Origin: Lachnospiraceae bacterium | GTDB lineage: Bacteria; Bacillota; Clostridia; Lachnospirales; Lachnospiraceae | Assembly (NCBI GenBank): GCA_017441585.1 | Contig: JAFRWW010000065.1 | Coordinates: 1-64,000 of the forward strand | DNA: 64,000 nucleotides | Direction: 5' to 3' | In this document: piece by piece, positions 51,618-59,524 of the stretch | How the letters are laid out: every line of letters begins with the position of its first letter | Numbering within the stretch: the first letter of the stretch is position 1 | Notes under the pieces: generated by a model | Database searches by the model: none | Told to the model about the DNA's origin: nothing | Seen by the model: only the letters and a program-made list of their open reading frames with translations | Translations under genes and position numbers: made by a program

Positions 51618-52451
51618 TTACTCCGCACTCAGTGAATGGAATATCTTGATTTCAACACGCCTGTTCTTCGCCCTGCCTTCGGGAGTGGAATTATCAGCGA
51701 TTGGCAGATATTCGCCTCTGCCCGAATGCTTTATATTGGCCGGATCAAGGCTGGTGTTTTCCAAAATATAATTAAATACCGACAGTGCCCTGTAACTGCT
51801 GAGCACGTCGTTGTTTTCAAATCTGCCGCCGTTTAAGGGCACATTATCTGTGTGACCCTCCACCTCTATGGTGTGCTTGGCATATCTCTCAAGGATCCTG
51901 GCTATCTTTTGAAGGAGAGGGTAGGCATCCTCCCTGATCTCGGCATGTCCCGAGTCGAACAAAAGCGCACCGTTCATAGTGAGCAGGACATACTGTGACG
52001 TAAAATTCACATCCACTTCTTTGTCTATATTCTGTTCCTCAACGGCTTCCTGTATCCTCTCAGCGAGCATCTCGGCTTCCTTGAGCTGTTCCTGCTCATA
52101 CTGTGCCTTAAGCTCCTCGCTCTGCGTATCTTCGCTGCTCTCTTCGCCGAAGCTCTTTAAGCCTTCAGCGTCGGACATGGATCCCATGCTGTTAATGTAC
52201 TCCGAAAGCTCATTCAGCTGGCTGACGCCGTTTGATATGAGCATACCCTCACCTATGGCCGAAGCTCCTCCCGAGAGTACGCTGAAGGTCTGGGAAAAGG
52301 AAGCTGCTATAAGCTCAAACTTCTGTGCATCCACGGAAGACATGGAGAAAAGCAACACAAAGAAACAAAGCAGCAGATTCATAAGGTCGCCAAAGGTCGC
52401 CATCCATGCCGGCGAACCCGGAGCCGGCGCGTCTTCTTTTCTCTTTGCCAT
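51618..52451 (-). CDS. motB: Flagellar stator protein MotB
   Basis: 277 residues. The single helix carries the proton/ion-binding Asp in SPAWMATFGDLMNLLLCFF. A plug and coiled region follow, then the OmpA-like peptidoglycan-binding domain with IEVEGHTDNVPLNGG and NRRVEIKI. It overlaps the motA stop by one base (TGATG). Confidence 0.96.
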   Translation of the reverse strand: MAKRKEDAPAPGSPAWMATFGDLMNLLLCFFVLLFSMSSVDAQKFELIAASFSQTFSVLSGGASAIGEGMLISNGVSQLNELSEYINSMGSMSDAEGLKSFGEESSEDTQSEELKAQYEQEQLKEAEMLAERIQEAVEEQNIDKEVDVNFTSQYVLLTMNGALLFDSGHAEIREDAYPLLQKIARILERYAKHTIEVEGHTDNVPLNGGRFENNDVLSSYRALSVFNYILENTSLDPANIKHSGRGEYLPIADNSTPEGRAKNRRVEIKIFHSLSAE

Positions 52452-53251
52452 CAGCCCTCACCGCCTTCTGATCCGCTCTCGCCGAGATTCTCTCTCTCAG
52501 CGGGTGAAAGGAATGACTTAAGTTTCTCTTCGATAACACGGGGATTCTCTCCTGCCTGTATGGACAAAAGCCCCTCTATCATTATCTCCTTGACCTGCAT
52601 CTCACTCTCGTTATTTACCTTGAGCTTGGACGCCACGGGAGTACATATCCAGTTTGCCATCATGGAACCATACAAAGTGGTGATCAGAGCCACCGCCATG
52701 GAAGGTCCGATGGATGAAGGATCATCCAGAGCCTGAAGCATGTTTATAAGTCCTACCAGGGTACCGATCATACCCCAGGCAGGCCCCATGCTGGCGATAT
52801 CCTGCCACAGTCCTATATTTCCTTTATGTCTGGCCTCAATGGATACCATCTCAGTCTCCAGTATGCCCCTTACGAGATCGGGATCGGTACCGTCGACTAT
52901 GAGCAATACGCCTTTTTTCATAAAGGCGTCATCCAGATCGGCCGCAGCCTCCTCAAGCGCAAGAAGGCCTTCCTTTCTCGCAACATTGGAAAGCTCGATT
53001 ATCTTTGCTATTATGGCCGGGGAATTAATGGCCGGAGCCTTAAAGACCAGGGCGATCGTCTTAAGGCCGCCCAGAAAGCTGGGAAGCGTATTGGATGCCA
53101 GGATAGCCATCATGGCACCACCGATTGTAATAAGGGCGGACTGAAAATCCACGAAGTTATTTAACGCGGAAAAGCCGGCATCGCCTGAAACGATAGCGAA
53201 GATAACCAGCGCAATACACATGACCAGTCCGATTATGGAAGCAAGATCCAA
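52451..53251 (-). CDS. motA: Flagellar stator protein MotA
   Basis: 266 residues from a TTG at 53251 (reading MDLASIIGLV, the family start), with AGAAGGTG 6 bases upstream; the GTG at 53260 overlaps that ribosome site and is rejected. Four helices; the cytosolic loop has NVARKEGLLALEEAAADL and VRGILETEMVSIEARHK. It pairs with MotB to conduct ions and turn the motor. Confidence 0.95.
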   Translation of the reverse strand: MDLASIIGLVMCIALVIFAIVSGDAGFSALNNFVDFQSALITIGGAMMAILASNTLPSFLGGLKTIALVFKAPAINSPAIIAKIIELSNVARKEGLLALEEAAADLDDAFMKKGVLLIVDGTDPDLVRGILETEMVSIEARHKGNIGLWQDIASMGPAWGMIGTLVGLINMLQALDDPSSIGPSMAVALITTLYGSMMANWICTPVASKLKVNNESEMQVKEIMIEGLLSIQAGENPRVIEEKLKSFLSPAERENLGESGSEGGEG

Positions 53252-53272
53252 AACACTCACCTTCTTGTATTT

Positions 53273-53449
53273 TTAATCATTCATATAAGATTTTACTAAA
53301 TTTTTAATCTCTTGTCTACTTTCTTTTATAATTATTTTTCTGCCGGAGCGAAACATGACAACGGTGTCGGGTGTTTCTTCGATGCATTCTATGGCATCGG
53401 CGTTTACAAGTATCTTTGTGTCGTTGAGCTTTGTCACTTCTATAATCAT
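53273..53449 (-). CDS. flbD: Small flagellar protein FlbD (SwrD-like)
   Basis: 58 residues: MIIEVTKLNDTKILVNADAI, then the core IECIEETPDTVVMFRSGRK and a basic tail. The FlbD family has a single small domain; in B. subtilis SwrD it raises motor power by supporting stator function. GGAG lies 7 bases before the ATG. Its placement between flgE and motA fits. Confidence 0.9.
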   Translation of the reverse strand: MIIEVTKLNDTKILVNADAIECIEETPDTVVMFRSGRKIIIKESRQEIKNLVKSYMND

Positions 53450-53460
53450 GATTTATCTCC

Positions 53461-53502
53461 TCAAAAAAACAGGAAAGAGCCCCGCCGAGGGGCAGAGCTC
53501 TA
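53461..53502 (-). terminator. Terminator-like hairpin between flgE and flbD
   Basis: On the minus strand GAGCTCTGCCCC and GGGGCTC form a GC-rich stem around TCGGC, followed by TTTCCTGTTTTTTT. It stands 20 bases after the flgE stop. Because flbD-motA-motB continue without another clear promoter, it likely lowers expression after the abundant hook protein instead of ending the operon. Confidence 0.7.
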
Positions 53503-53524
53503 TCCTTTTATGATCGTTCTGTCA

Positions 53525-54976
53525 TTATCTCTTCAAATTTACCAGTTCCTCGATCATGGTATCGGAAACCGTGATGATCCTGGAATTGGCCTGAAAGCCT
53601 CTCTGGGTGGTGATCATCTCTGTAAACTCAGAGGAGAGATCCACGTTGGACATTTCCAATACTCCGGAGGTCATGGAACCGCCGTCTGCTGTGACGTCCA
53701 TGCCGACTCCGTCAAACTGGCCGGAGTTCTGGGTTGCTGCGTAAAGATTCTCACCTATCTTTTCAAGGCCTGCGGGGTTTGCGAAATTGGCAACCGAGAT
53801 CTGGCCGAGACATTTATTCACGCCGTTTGTGTAGGATGCGTAGATACGTCCGTCAGCGGTAACCGAGAGGGAATCCATCTCACCTGCAGCACGGCCTGCG
53901 CCGATGGCGCTGTTCTGGTAGTTACCCGTACGACCTGCCACAGTGGATACGCCGTTATTGTCGATATTCTTGGTAAGTCCGACATCCACCTTTATCTTCT
54001 GATTATCCATACCGCCCAGGACGCCGTCCACGTCTATGGTGCTTTCCACAAACTTGCTCACATCGAGGGTGAAGTCTCTGGTGTCGGGATTGGCCCACGC
54101 GCCGGTGGTCTTATTATAGATAAGATCCTGTGAATCCTTGCCGTCGAAAAGCTGCAGTGCATCAAGAGCGGCTTTTTTCTTCTCAGCGGTATCGAACTGC
54201 TTCACATATGTGGGGTCCTTTTCAAGCTGATCGGAATCATACAGATCGAAAAGTGACTTGCCCTGATCGTTCAGAAGGTCAATTGCCTTGATTGCATATT
54301 TGGGATCCTCGCCCTCTGTTCCGTTCTCGGTAATGGCCATCTTCAATGTGTAGCTGTAGCCCTTTGCATCATAGAACTGAATGGTGCTGACGGTACCACC
54401 CTTTTCCTCAGATAGGGAGGGATCATTCTTATCAATGATACCCGACAGGTATGCTTCCTTGGTAGCCTCGGGATCCTGAACCTTATTCTCGGGGCTCATG
54501 ACCTTAAGGTCGGATACGGTATTTTTGATGATGTCTCCGGACTCATCAGCCTGCCAGCCCTGAACCTTGTAACCGTTAGTGGTCATGCAGAGGGTTCCGT
54601 TTCCGTCCACGGTGAATGTACCTGCACGGGTAAAGAAATTATTCTGACCGTCGTTAACTATGAAAAACGCATCTGAGTTAAGCTGGATATCGAAAGCGTT
54701 TCCGGTGTTCTGTGACGCGCCTCTTGCCATGATATTCGTGGATATGGCGCCCTGGGTAACACCAAGACCGATCTGTCTGGCGTTTGTACCTGCACGTCCG
54801 GTATTCTCATTTGCACCGGATGAGCTCTGGGTGGTCTGATATACCAGGTCCTGGAAGGTTGCCGACTGTGCCTTATATCCAACGGTGTTTACGTTTGCGA
54901 TATTGTTACCGATAACGTCCATCTTGGTCTGATGTGTCTTAAGTCCGGATACGCCGGCCCAAAGTGATCTCATCAT
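53525..54976 (-). CDS. flgE: Flagellar hook protein FlgE
   Basis: 483 residues. The N-terminal rod-like signature is RSLWAGVSGLKTHQTKMDVI and GNNIANVNTVGYKAQSATF; the C-terminal flgE motif is DLSSEFTEMITTQRGFQANS followed by RIITVSDTMIEELVNLKR. It polymerises into the hook under FlgD and FliK control. A Ser-rich variable middle lies about 200-300. GGAGG precedes the ATG. Confidence 0.97.
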   Translation of the reverse strand: MMRSLWAGVSGLKTHQTKMDVIGNNIANVNTVGYKAQSATFQDLVYQTTQSSSGANENTGRAGTNARQIGLGVTQGAISTNIMARGASQNTGNAFDIQLNSDAFFIVNDGQNNFFTRAGTFTVDGNGTLCMTTNGYKVQGWQADESGDIIKNTVSDLKVMSPENKVQDPEATKEAYLSGIIDKNDPSLSEEKGGTVSTIQFYDAKGYSYTLKMAITENGTEGEDPKYAIKAIDLLNDQGKSLFDLYDSDQLEKDPTYVKQFDTAEKKKAALDALQLFDGKDSQDLIYNKTTGAWANPDTRDFTLDVSKFVESTIDVDGVLGGMDNQKIKVDVGLTKNIDNNGVSTVAGRTGNYQNSAIGAGRAAGEMDSLSVTADGRIYASYTNGVNKCLGQISVANFANPAGLEKIGENLYAATQNSGQFDGVGMDVTADGGSMTSGVLEMSNVDLSSEFTEMITTQRGFQANSRIITVSDTMIEELVNLKR

Positions 54977-54995
54977 AGGTCATTTCCTCCTTATT

Positions 54996-55397
54996 TTATG
55001 CTATTACGGCGCCGTCTATATTTGTGTATACACTCTCATTTGAAAGAGTGGAATCCATGGCGGTCACCACTGTATTATTTCTGATATTTACTATGAATGC
55101 CAGGTCATCTACCAGCACCAGGGATTCATTTATGCCTTTAGCCTCCGCTCTCAGTTTGCCCTCGGTGAGCCGATCCAACTGCGACTGTGTCAGAGCTATG
55201 CTCCTGTCGCTCAATCTGTTCACCGCGTGCTTTGAAAACTTAGGTACCTCCGGCGTCCCTGCCGCATCCTGCTTTTTCGATAATATCTCGGAAAAGCTTT
55301 CCGCATCCTGCTTGTTCGTATTTACCGTATTCTGAGATGATAAATACTGATCGGCCAGCTGGTCTATAGACGGCATAAAACTTTGTTCAAGTTTCAT
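54996..55397 (-). CDS. TIGR02530-type flagellar operon protein
   Basis: 133 residues. The family signature is visible: FSKHAVNRLSDRSIALTQSQ, LRAEAKGINESLVLVDDLAF and VNIRNNTVVTAMD. It lies between flgD and flgE, its usual place in Firmicutes. Its role is unknown; it may be a hook-assembly accessory. GGAGG precedes the ATG. Confidence 0.9.
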   Translation of the reverse strand: MKLEQSFMPSIDQLADQYLSSQNTVNTNKQDAESFSEILSKKQDAAGTPEVPKFSKHAVNRLSDRSIALTQSQLDRLTEGKLRAEAKGINESLVLVDDLAFIVNIRNNTVVTAMDSTLSNESVYTNIDGAVIA

Positions 55398-55426
55398 AAT
55401 GTCACCTCCAGTTCTGTTTCCGATTA

Positions 55427-56134
55427 TCAGTCAACTACCACCGTATCGCTCTCGCTGCTCTCGGGTGCTTCATCTTCGTCCTTATCATCACTCTCGGGAA
55501 CCACGAGCTGCTCTACGGGAGGCTTTACTTCCTCCGCCTTAGTCTCAGTCTTTGTCTCCGCCTTATCCTCTGCAGCTTTCGTCTCCTTCTCGACAGGTGA
55601 AGCCTCTTCAGCAGGCTTGGTATCGGCGTCGGCCGTATCCTCATCCTTATCGGGCTTGGTCTCGGCCGTGCTCTCTGCCTTCTTGGAGGCATCTTCCAGA
55701 GCTGTCTGCACGTCGGATATGTAATCATCGCTCATGACGGAAACCAGGTTGTTATAGTTATAAGGCGTTCCGTTTATGTAGAGAAGGTTTTCCTTGCCGT
55801 TCTTTTCCACATAATCTACCTTGCCCGTAACCTCGTATGTAGATCCGTCGGTCTTTTCCACTTCCACGGTGACATATTTACCCACCAGCGAAAGGGCTGC
55901 CGATGAATCCATGGTCCCCGACATATTCTGGAGCATCTCCACCTGTGAGAACTGTGCATACTGCGCGATATATTCGGTATTTGACGTAGGCTCCATGGGA
56001 TCCTGATACTTCATCTGTGCCACCAGAAGCTTCAGGAACGCCTCTTTATCCATGGACGAATTCGCTTTTTTCGATGCGTCCGCAGATGTGACGTTTTCTA
56101 CCAGTTTGCCGTCTGTAACATTTTGTATTGCCAT
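55427..56134 (-). CDS. flgD: Hook-cap assembly protein FlgD with acidic tail
   Basis: 235 residues. The N-terminal core is typical: DKEAFLKLLVAQMKYQDPME, NTEYIAQYAQFSQVEMLQNM, and the middle barrel. After about residue 145 the usual Tudor/FnIII part is replaced by a Glu/Lys/Ala/Asp-rich low-complexity tail (EEASPVEKETKAAEDKAETK). FlgD caps the growing hook. GGAGG precedes the ATG. Confidence 0.93.
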   Translation of the reverse strand: MAIQNVTDGKLVENVTSADASKKANSSMDKEAFLKLLVAQMKYQDPMEPTSNTEYIAQYAQFSQVEMLQNMSGTMDSSAALSLVGKYVTVEVEKTDGSTYEVTGKVDYVEKNGKENLLYINGTPYNYNNLVSVMSDDYISDVQTALEDASKKAESTAETKPDKDEDTADADTKPAEEASPVEKETKAAEDKAETKTETKAEEVKPPVEQLVVPESDDKDEDEAPESSESDTVVVD

Positions 56135-56165
56135 AATGTGAACCTCCTTTAAGATTCTCAGAATA

Positions 56166-57557
56166 TTATGCCGTCACATCCATCGAGTTACCGTTCCTGA
56201 TCATCATATCCTTATTGATCTCTTCCTCCTCGGTGAGTTCTTCATTCTCTTCACCTTCATTTGAAAGAAGATTGATCCTCATCCTGCGGCCCGATGCTCT
56301 CACTGCGTTTGAAGCTTCCTCCCGTGACCTTTCATCCTGTCTGTTCTGCTCCAGGCTTTCATCGAAGGCCTGATTCGATACGGTCACTTCCACGGCTTCA
56401 ATCTTTATGCCCTGACTCTCCAGATTCTCCCGAAGGATCATCATCTGACTTTCGATAACCTGTCTTACGGCTTCATTCTGTGCCGTGAAGGTGGCTGTAA
56501 GTGCGCCGTTCTTAAGTTCGATGTTCAAGGCTACATGTCCCAGGGATGCGGGATTCAGCATCATGTCAAGGCTTGTGGTCTGAGCCGAGACATTTATCCT
56601 GATCTGCTCCACCAGCTGTCTGGCTATCTCAGAAGCCTGGCGGGAAGTGTAGGTGCTTCTCGTAACATTCGTTTCGTCCGTAATCACCTCAGTGCTCTCA
56701 TTTTGCTGATATGCACTCTGTATGCCGTTTTGTGACATATCATCATGGGAAGCACTGTCGTTATAGTTACGTGACTCCTTATCGTTTTTTGTACCTGACG
56801 ATTTACTGTGATCCGTCGATACTCTGACATCCTCGGTAAGTCCGTCTTCCTTTGCGGCTGCCGTGTCTTCTTCAGACACCGAAGATATTTCCAATGCGTC
56901 GTCTTCATCAGTTTCTTCGACCACAGAATCAGACATACCAAAAGCCTCGACTGCTTCCTTAAGCTGCTCATCGGTCAATCCCAACTGAGCCTTAAGGTCA
57001 TCTGTCAAGGTCTGTAAATCGGAAAGTATCTCTGAGAGTCCCGCATAAAGAGACTCATCGGTCAGTACATCCATAGCTCCGCCTTCACCTGTCAGTGCAG
57101 CATAAACTGCAGTGAGATCGGAAGGGTTTAAAAGATCTGCCATGGTGAGTCCGAGGCTGCTTAATGTTTCCTCTATCTCTTCATCTGAAACACCGAGCTT
57201 TTCCTTAAGCTCTTTTGTGACTTTTTCAGCTGTCTCCTGAATCCTGTCACCTGTTTCCTTACGGTCCGGACCTTTTCGACTGTCGGCTTTATTGCCGTTC
57301 GCCCTGCCGTTCTCATTCACAGAATCGGCTGATCTTCCTTCGGAACCAGTTCTCGTACCGGTCTTTTGAACATTCAACTCGAACGTCCTTGCCGATGTCG
57401 TCTGGGTATTCGCAAATGTTGATGCGGTATTGTTCTTTGCCGCCGTCTCCATTATGCTGGAAAACGAATCACCCTCAGGCATCTTATCTTCACCGGACAC
57501 TCCTGACATGGTATCAGTGAGGAATGAAGAGAGCTCTTTAACTGAAGTTGCTTTCAT
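56166..57557 (-). CDS. fliK: Flagellar hook-length control protein FliK
   Basis: 463 residues. The Ser/Thr/Glu-rich N-terminal ruler runs to about 310; the C-terminal FliK domain has RINVSAQTTSLDMMLNPASL, GHVALNIELKNGALTATFTA and VRQVIESQMMILRENLESQG, which interacts with FlhB to switch substrate class. GGAGG lies 7 bases before the ATG. A sigma-28-like promoter and a dyad lie 57-83 bases upstream. Confidence 0.93.
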   Translation of the reverse strand: MKATSVKELSSFLTDTMSGVSGEDKMPEGDSFSSIMETAAKNNTASTFANTQTTSARTFELNVQKTGTRTGSEGRSADSVNENGRANGNKADSRKGPDRKETGDRIQETAEKVTKELKEKLGVSDEEIEETLSSLGLTMADLLNPSDLTAVYAALTGEGGAMDVLTDESLYAGLSEILSDLQTLTDDLKAQLGLTDEQLKEAVEAFGMSDSVVEETDEDDALEISSVSEEDTAAAKEDGLTEDVRVSTDHSKSSGTKNDKESRNYNDSASHDDMSQNGIQSAYQQNESTEVITDETNVTRSTYTSRQASEIARQLVEQIRINVSAQTTSLDMMLNPASLGHVALNIELKNGALTATFTAQNEAVRQVIESQMMILRENLESQGIKIEAVEVTVSNQAFDESLEQNRQDERSREEASNAVRASGRRMRINLLSNEGEENEELTEEEEINKDMMIRNGNSMDVTA

Positions 57558-57589
57558 TCTTTACCTCCTTTTCATAGTATTAAATTATT

Positions 57590-57633
57590 AAGGTACGACC
57601 ACATCCGAATATATTATCGGCAGGACGTACCTT
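57590..57633. promoter_or_regulatory. 44-bp dyad upstream of fliK
   Basis: Outer arms AAGGTACG (57590-57597) and CGTACCTT (57626-57633) are perfect; inner CCGA / TCGG also pair around an AT-rich centre. It contains the sigma-28-like -10 box. On the plus strand it is followed by a T-run (TTTCTT), on the minus by TAATAATTT, so it could act as a weak terminator or an operator. Confidence 0.55.
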
Positions 57634-57640
57634 TTTCTTA
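57614..57640 (-). promoter_or_regulatory. Candidate sigma-28 (FliA) promoter of fliK
   Basis: On the minus strand TAAG (57637-57640), a 15-base spacer and GCCGATAA (57614-57621). The SigD consensus in B. subtilis is TAAA-N14..16-GCCGATAT, so only one base per box differs. It lies about 57 bases before the fliK start. If active, fliK and downstream genes including fliA would be under FliA feedback. Confidence 0.6.
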
Positions 57641-57710
57641 ACCTTTTATGCAGTTTTATCAAGCTTATCAAGATTTATTAACCTGTACAGACAGTTTCAC
57701 CTATTTCCGA

Positions 57711-58060
57711 TTTCGTCCGTATCCTTATCTACGTGATACAGACGATTTTGGCTTTTTTCAATTTAGTCTGTATTTTTACTCATATTTAATACGGACTATT
57801 TTTCATTTTTCTTTTTTCGTCCGTATATGATACGGACGAATTAACCATTTCTGGATTTCGTCTGTATTCATACCCATAATTTATACGGACCATTTCATCT
57901 TTTTCCTCATTTCGTCCGTACATCAATTTGATCAATACAGACGAATTCATCTTTTCTCAATTTCGTCCGTATAATACAAATGGTCAATACAAACGAATTC
58001 ATCTTTTTTCCAATTTCGTCCGTACATCACATAAAAATAAACCCAATTCGCAAATACAAA
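57711..58060. repeat. Seven-unit tandem ladder of alternating inverted half-sites
   Basis: Most of the 546-base gene-free gap between ylxF (stop at 58104) and fliK (start at 57557) is this array. Units begin TTTCGTCCGTAT at 57711, 57762, 57815, 57856, 57910, 57961 and 58014 (periods 51, 53, 41, 54, 51, 53). Each is followed within about 14-20 bases by the reverse half-site ATACGGACGAA, also well conserved except in the last unit. Where measured (units 5-7), half-sites alternate at about 26 bases. The spacers are AT-rich, with T-runs on the plus strand. No credible coding frame covers it. Function is unknown: binding-site array, structured RNA or minisatellite. Confidence 0.85.
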
Positions 58061-58103
58061 ATGACTGTTACATCCCGGCACATAGATATCAAAATATCCA
58101 TCA

Positions 58104-58964
58104 CTATCGCTCATCCGGTTCCATGATCTTGGTTAGCTGGGCGGCCACCTCGGGGTCCATAACGCCCAGGATGTTACCGCGGTCGTCTGAGGACATGCGG
58201 TTCAGTATCTTAGCAGCCAGCTGAAGGTCGTCGGTCATGGCTTCGAAGATGCCGGCAGCCTGCTTGGGTTTCATGGCGGCATATGCCTTGGCGTAGTTTT
58301 CCACTTCCTCGTCATAGACCACCTCGCCCACTACTTCCCTGTATATAGACTGGGCGTTCTCGGGCTCTATCTGCTCATAATATTTTTTGTATTCGTTTAT
58401 CTCCGGAGCCTTATCGGAAAAGACCACTTCCTCATAAAACTCATTCTTTATCTTTTCAAACTCGATCTGCTTATTCTCAAAGGTCCGAAGGCGCTTGATC
58501 TCATCCTCATAAGCCTCCATCTTGGCATCGGCGTCGGTCTTTGCCTGGCGGGCGTCGTCCAGCTGAACCTCCAGTTCCTTTATGCGCGCCACAGCGTCCT
58601 CCATATCGGAATAACCGTAATACAGATCTTCTCCGGAATCAGATATGGAACCCGGCACGGGAGGCAGGATCTTATTTACGACGGGCACATCCTTAAGATA
58701 AGGACGCAGTACTCCCGATCCGAAGCCGCCCACATCGAGCCTTATAAACAGGGCCGCAAAAGCCAGCCATATTATGACTATCAGGATACAGATAAGAATC
58801 AGAGACAATACGCCGCCCTGTTCCTCTTCATCCTCCAATTCCCTGGCCTGGCGCATTTCCTTTGCCAGACGCTTTTTTTCCTCTTTGAGGCGCTTTTTTT
58901 CTTCCTTTATCCGTTTTTTTTCTTCAGCGCTGCTTTTCTTTTCCTGTTCCTTATTGTCAGCCAT
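58104..58964 (-). CDS. ylxF: YlxF/MotE-like flagellar protein with MgtE_N-like domain
   Basis: 286 residues. A highly charged Lys/Glu N-terminus, one membrane helix (LSLILICILIVIIWLAFAAL), a coiled coil at about 120-185, and a C-terminal MgtE_N-like helical domain (AAGIFEAMTDDLQLAAKILN, DPEVAAQLTKIMEP). The placement between fliJ and fliK matches ylxF in B. subtilis. A role in the motor or export is inferred from family and place. AGGAAAGG precedes the ATG. Confidence 0.85.
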   Translation of the reverse strand: MADNKEQEKKSSAEEKKRIKEEKKRLKEEKKRLAKEMRQARELEDEEEQGGVLSLILICILIVIIWLAFAALFIRLDVGGFGSGVLRPYLKDVPVVNKILPPVPGSISDSGEDLYYGYSDMEDAVARIKELEVQLDDARQAKTDADAKMEAYEDEIKRLRTFENKQIEFEKIKNEFYEEVVFSDKAPEINEYKKYYEQIEPENAQSIYREVVGEVVYDEEVENYAKAYAAMKPKQAAGIFEAMTDDLQLAAKILNRMSSDDRGNILGVMDPEVAAQLTKIMEPDER

Positions 58965-58965
58965 A

Positions 58966-59409
58966 TCAACCTTTCCTGCCGTACGAATAACTGGTTATCT
59001 CATCGATGGATTTTGTCTCGGATGCCTTTTCCTCTTCGAAGTACTCTTCCAGAGCCTTTTCCCTGAGTTTTTCATGCATCTTCCTCTCCTGCATCACCTT
59101 GGAGAGAGCCTCCCTTTTCGATTCCAGAAAATTCGTAGCCTTTATTACCTCTATGTCCTGAAGCCTGATCTTATCCTTCATGGCTTCGATGGCGTTTTTA
59201 TTTTCCTTAAGTTCCCTTACCGAAAGTATGTCGGAGCGAAGGCGCTTTGCCTCTTCCTCATAGGCTGCCTTCTGCTCCAGGAGCCTTTGCTTTATCTCTT
59301 CCTGCTCCAAAAGCGCGGCCTGAGCCTGGGCAAATTCATTCCTGGCCTGTTCCTCCAGTTTTATTTTTATGTCGAGGATGCTCTGCATCCTGTATCTGAA
59401 TTTCGGCAT
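58966..59409 (-). CDS. fliJ: Flagellar export chaperone FliJ
   Basis: 147 residues, almost wholly antiparallel coiled coil, with the start MPKFRYRMQSILDIKIKLEE as in the family. FliJ links the FliI ATPase to FlhA. The ylxF start is 1 base after its stop. No ribosome site is clear. A 115-base gap upstream holds palindromic repeat copy F. Confidence 0.9.
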   Translation of the reverse strand: MPKFRYRMQSILDIKIKLEEQARNEFAQAQAALLEQEEIKQRLLEQKAAYEEEAKRLRSDILSVRELKENKNAIEAMKDKIRLQDIEVIKATNFLESKREALSKVMQERKMHEKLREKALEEYFEEEKASETKSIDEITSYSYGRKG

Positions 59410-59470
59410 AACATATTATACTATCAAAAAATCCCGAATCAATATACCTTATTACCACCTCGGCTCTATC

Positions 59471-59498
59471 AAGTTCCTTCGCTGCGCTCAGGATGACA
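59471..59498. repeat. Short palindromic repeat, copy F, inside the flagellar operon
   Basis: AAGTTCCTTCGCTGCGCTCA then GGATGACA, in the 115-base gap between fliI and fliJ where Bacillus genes nearly abut. It would be transcribed as a hairpin within the operon message. Confidence 0.65.
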
Positions 59499-59524
59499 GA
59501 TCATGAACGGGGATCTGCGCGCAT

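Noticed and set aside
57711..58060. CRISPR array
   Set aside because: Units are diverged palindromic half-sites about 10-12 bp long with alternating orientation, not identical 25-40 bp repeats with unique spacers, and there are no cas genes.
57711..58060. CsrB-like decoy RNA with GGA in hairpin loops
   Set aside because: On the minus strand only two loops have GGA in a suitable place (AGGAAAAAG, TGGAAAAAAG); the others lack it, so the claim is not supported.
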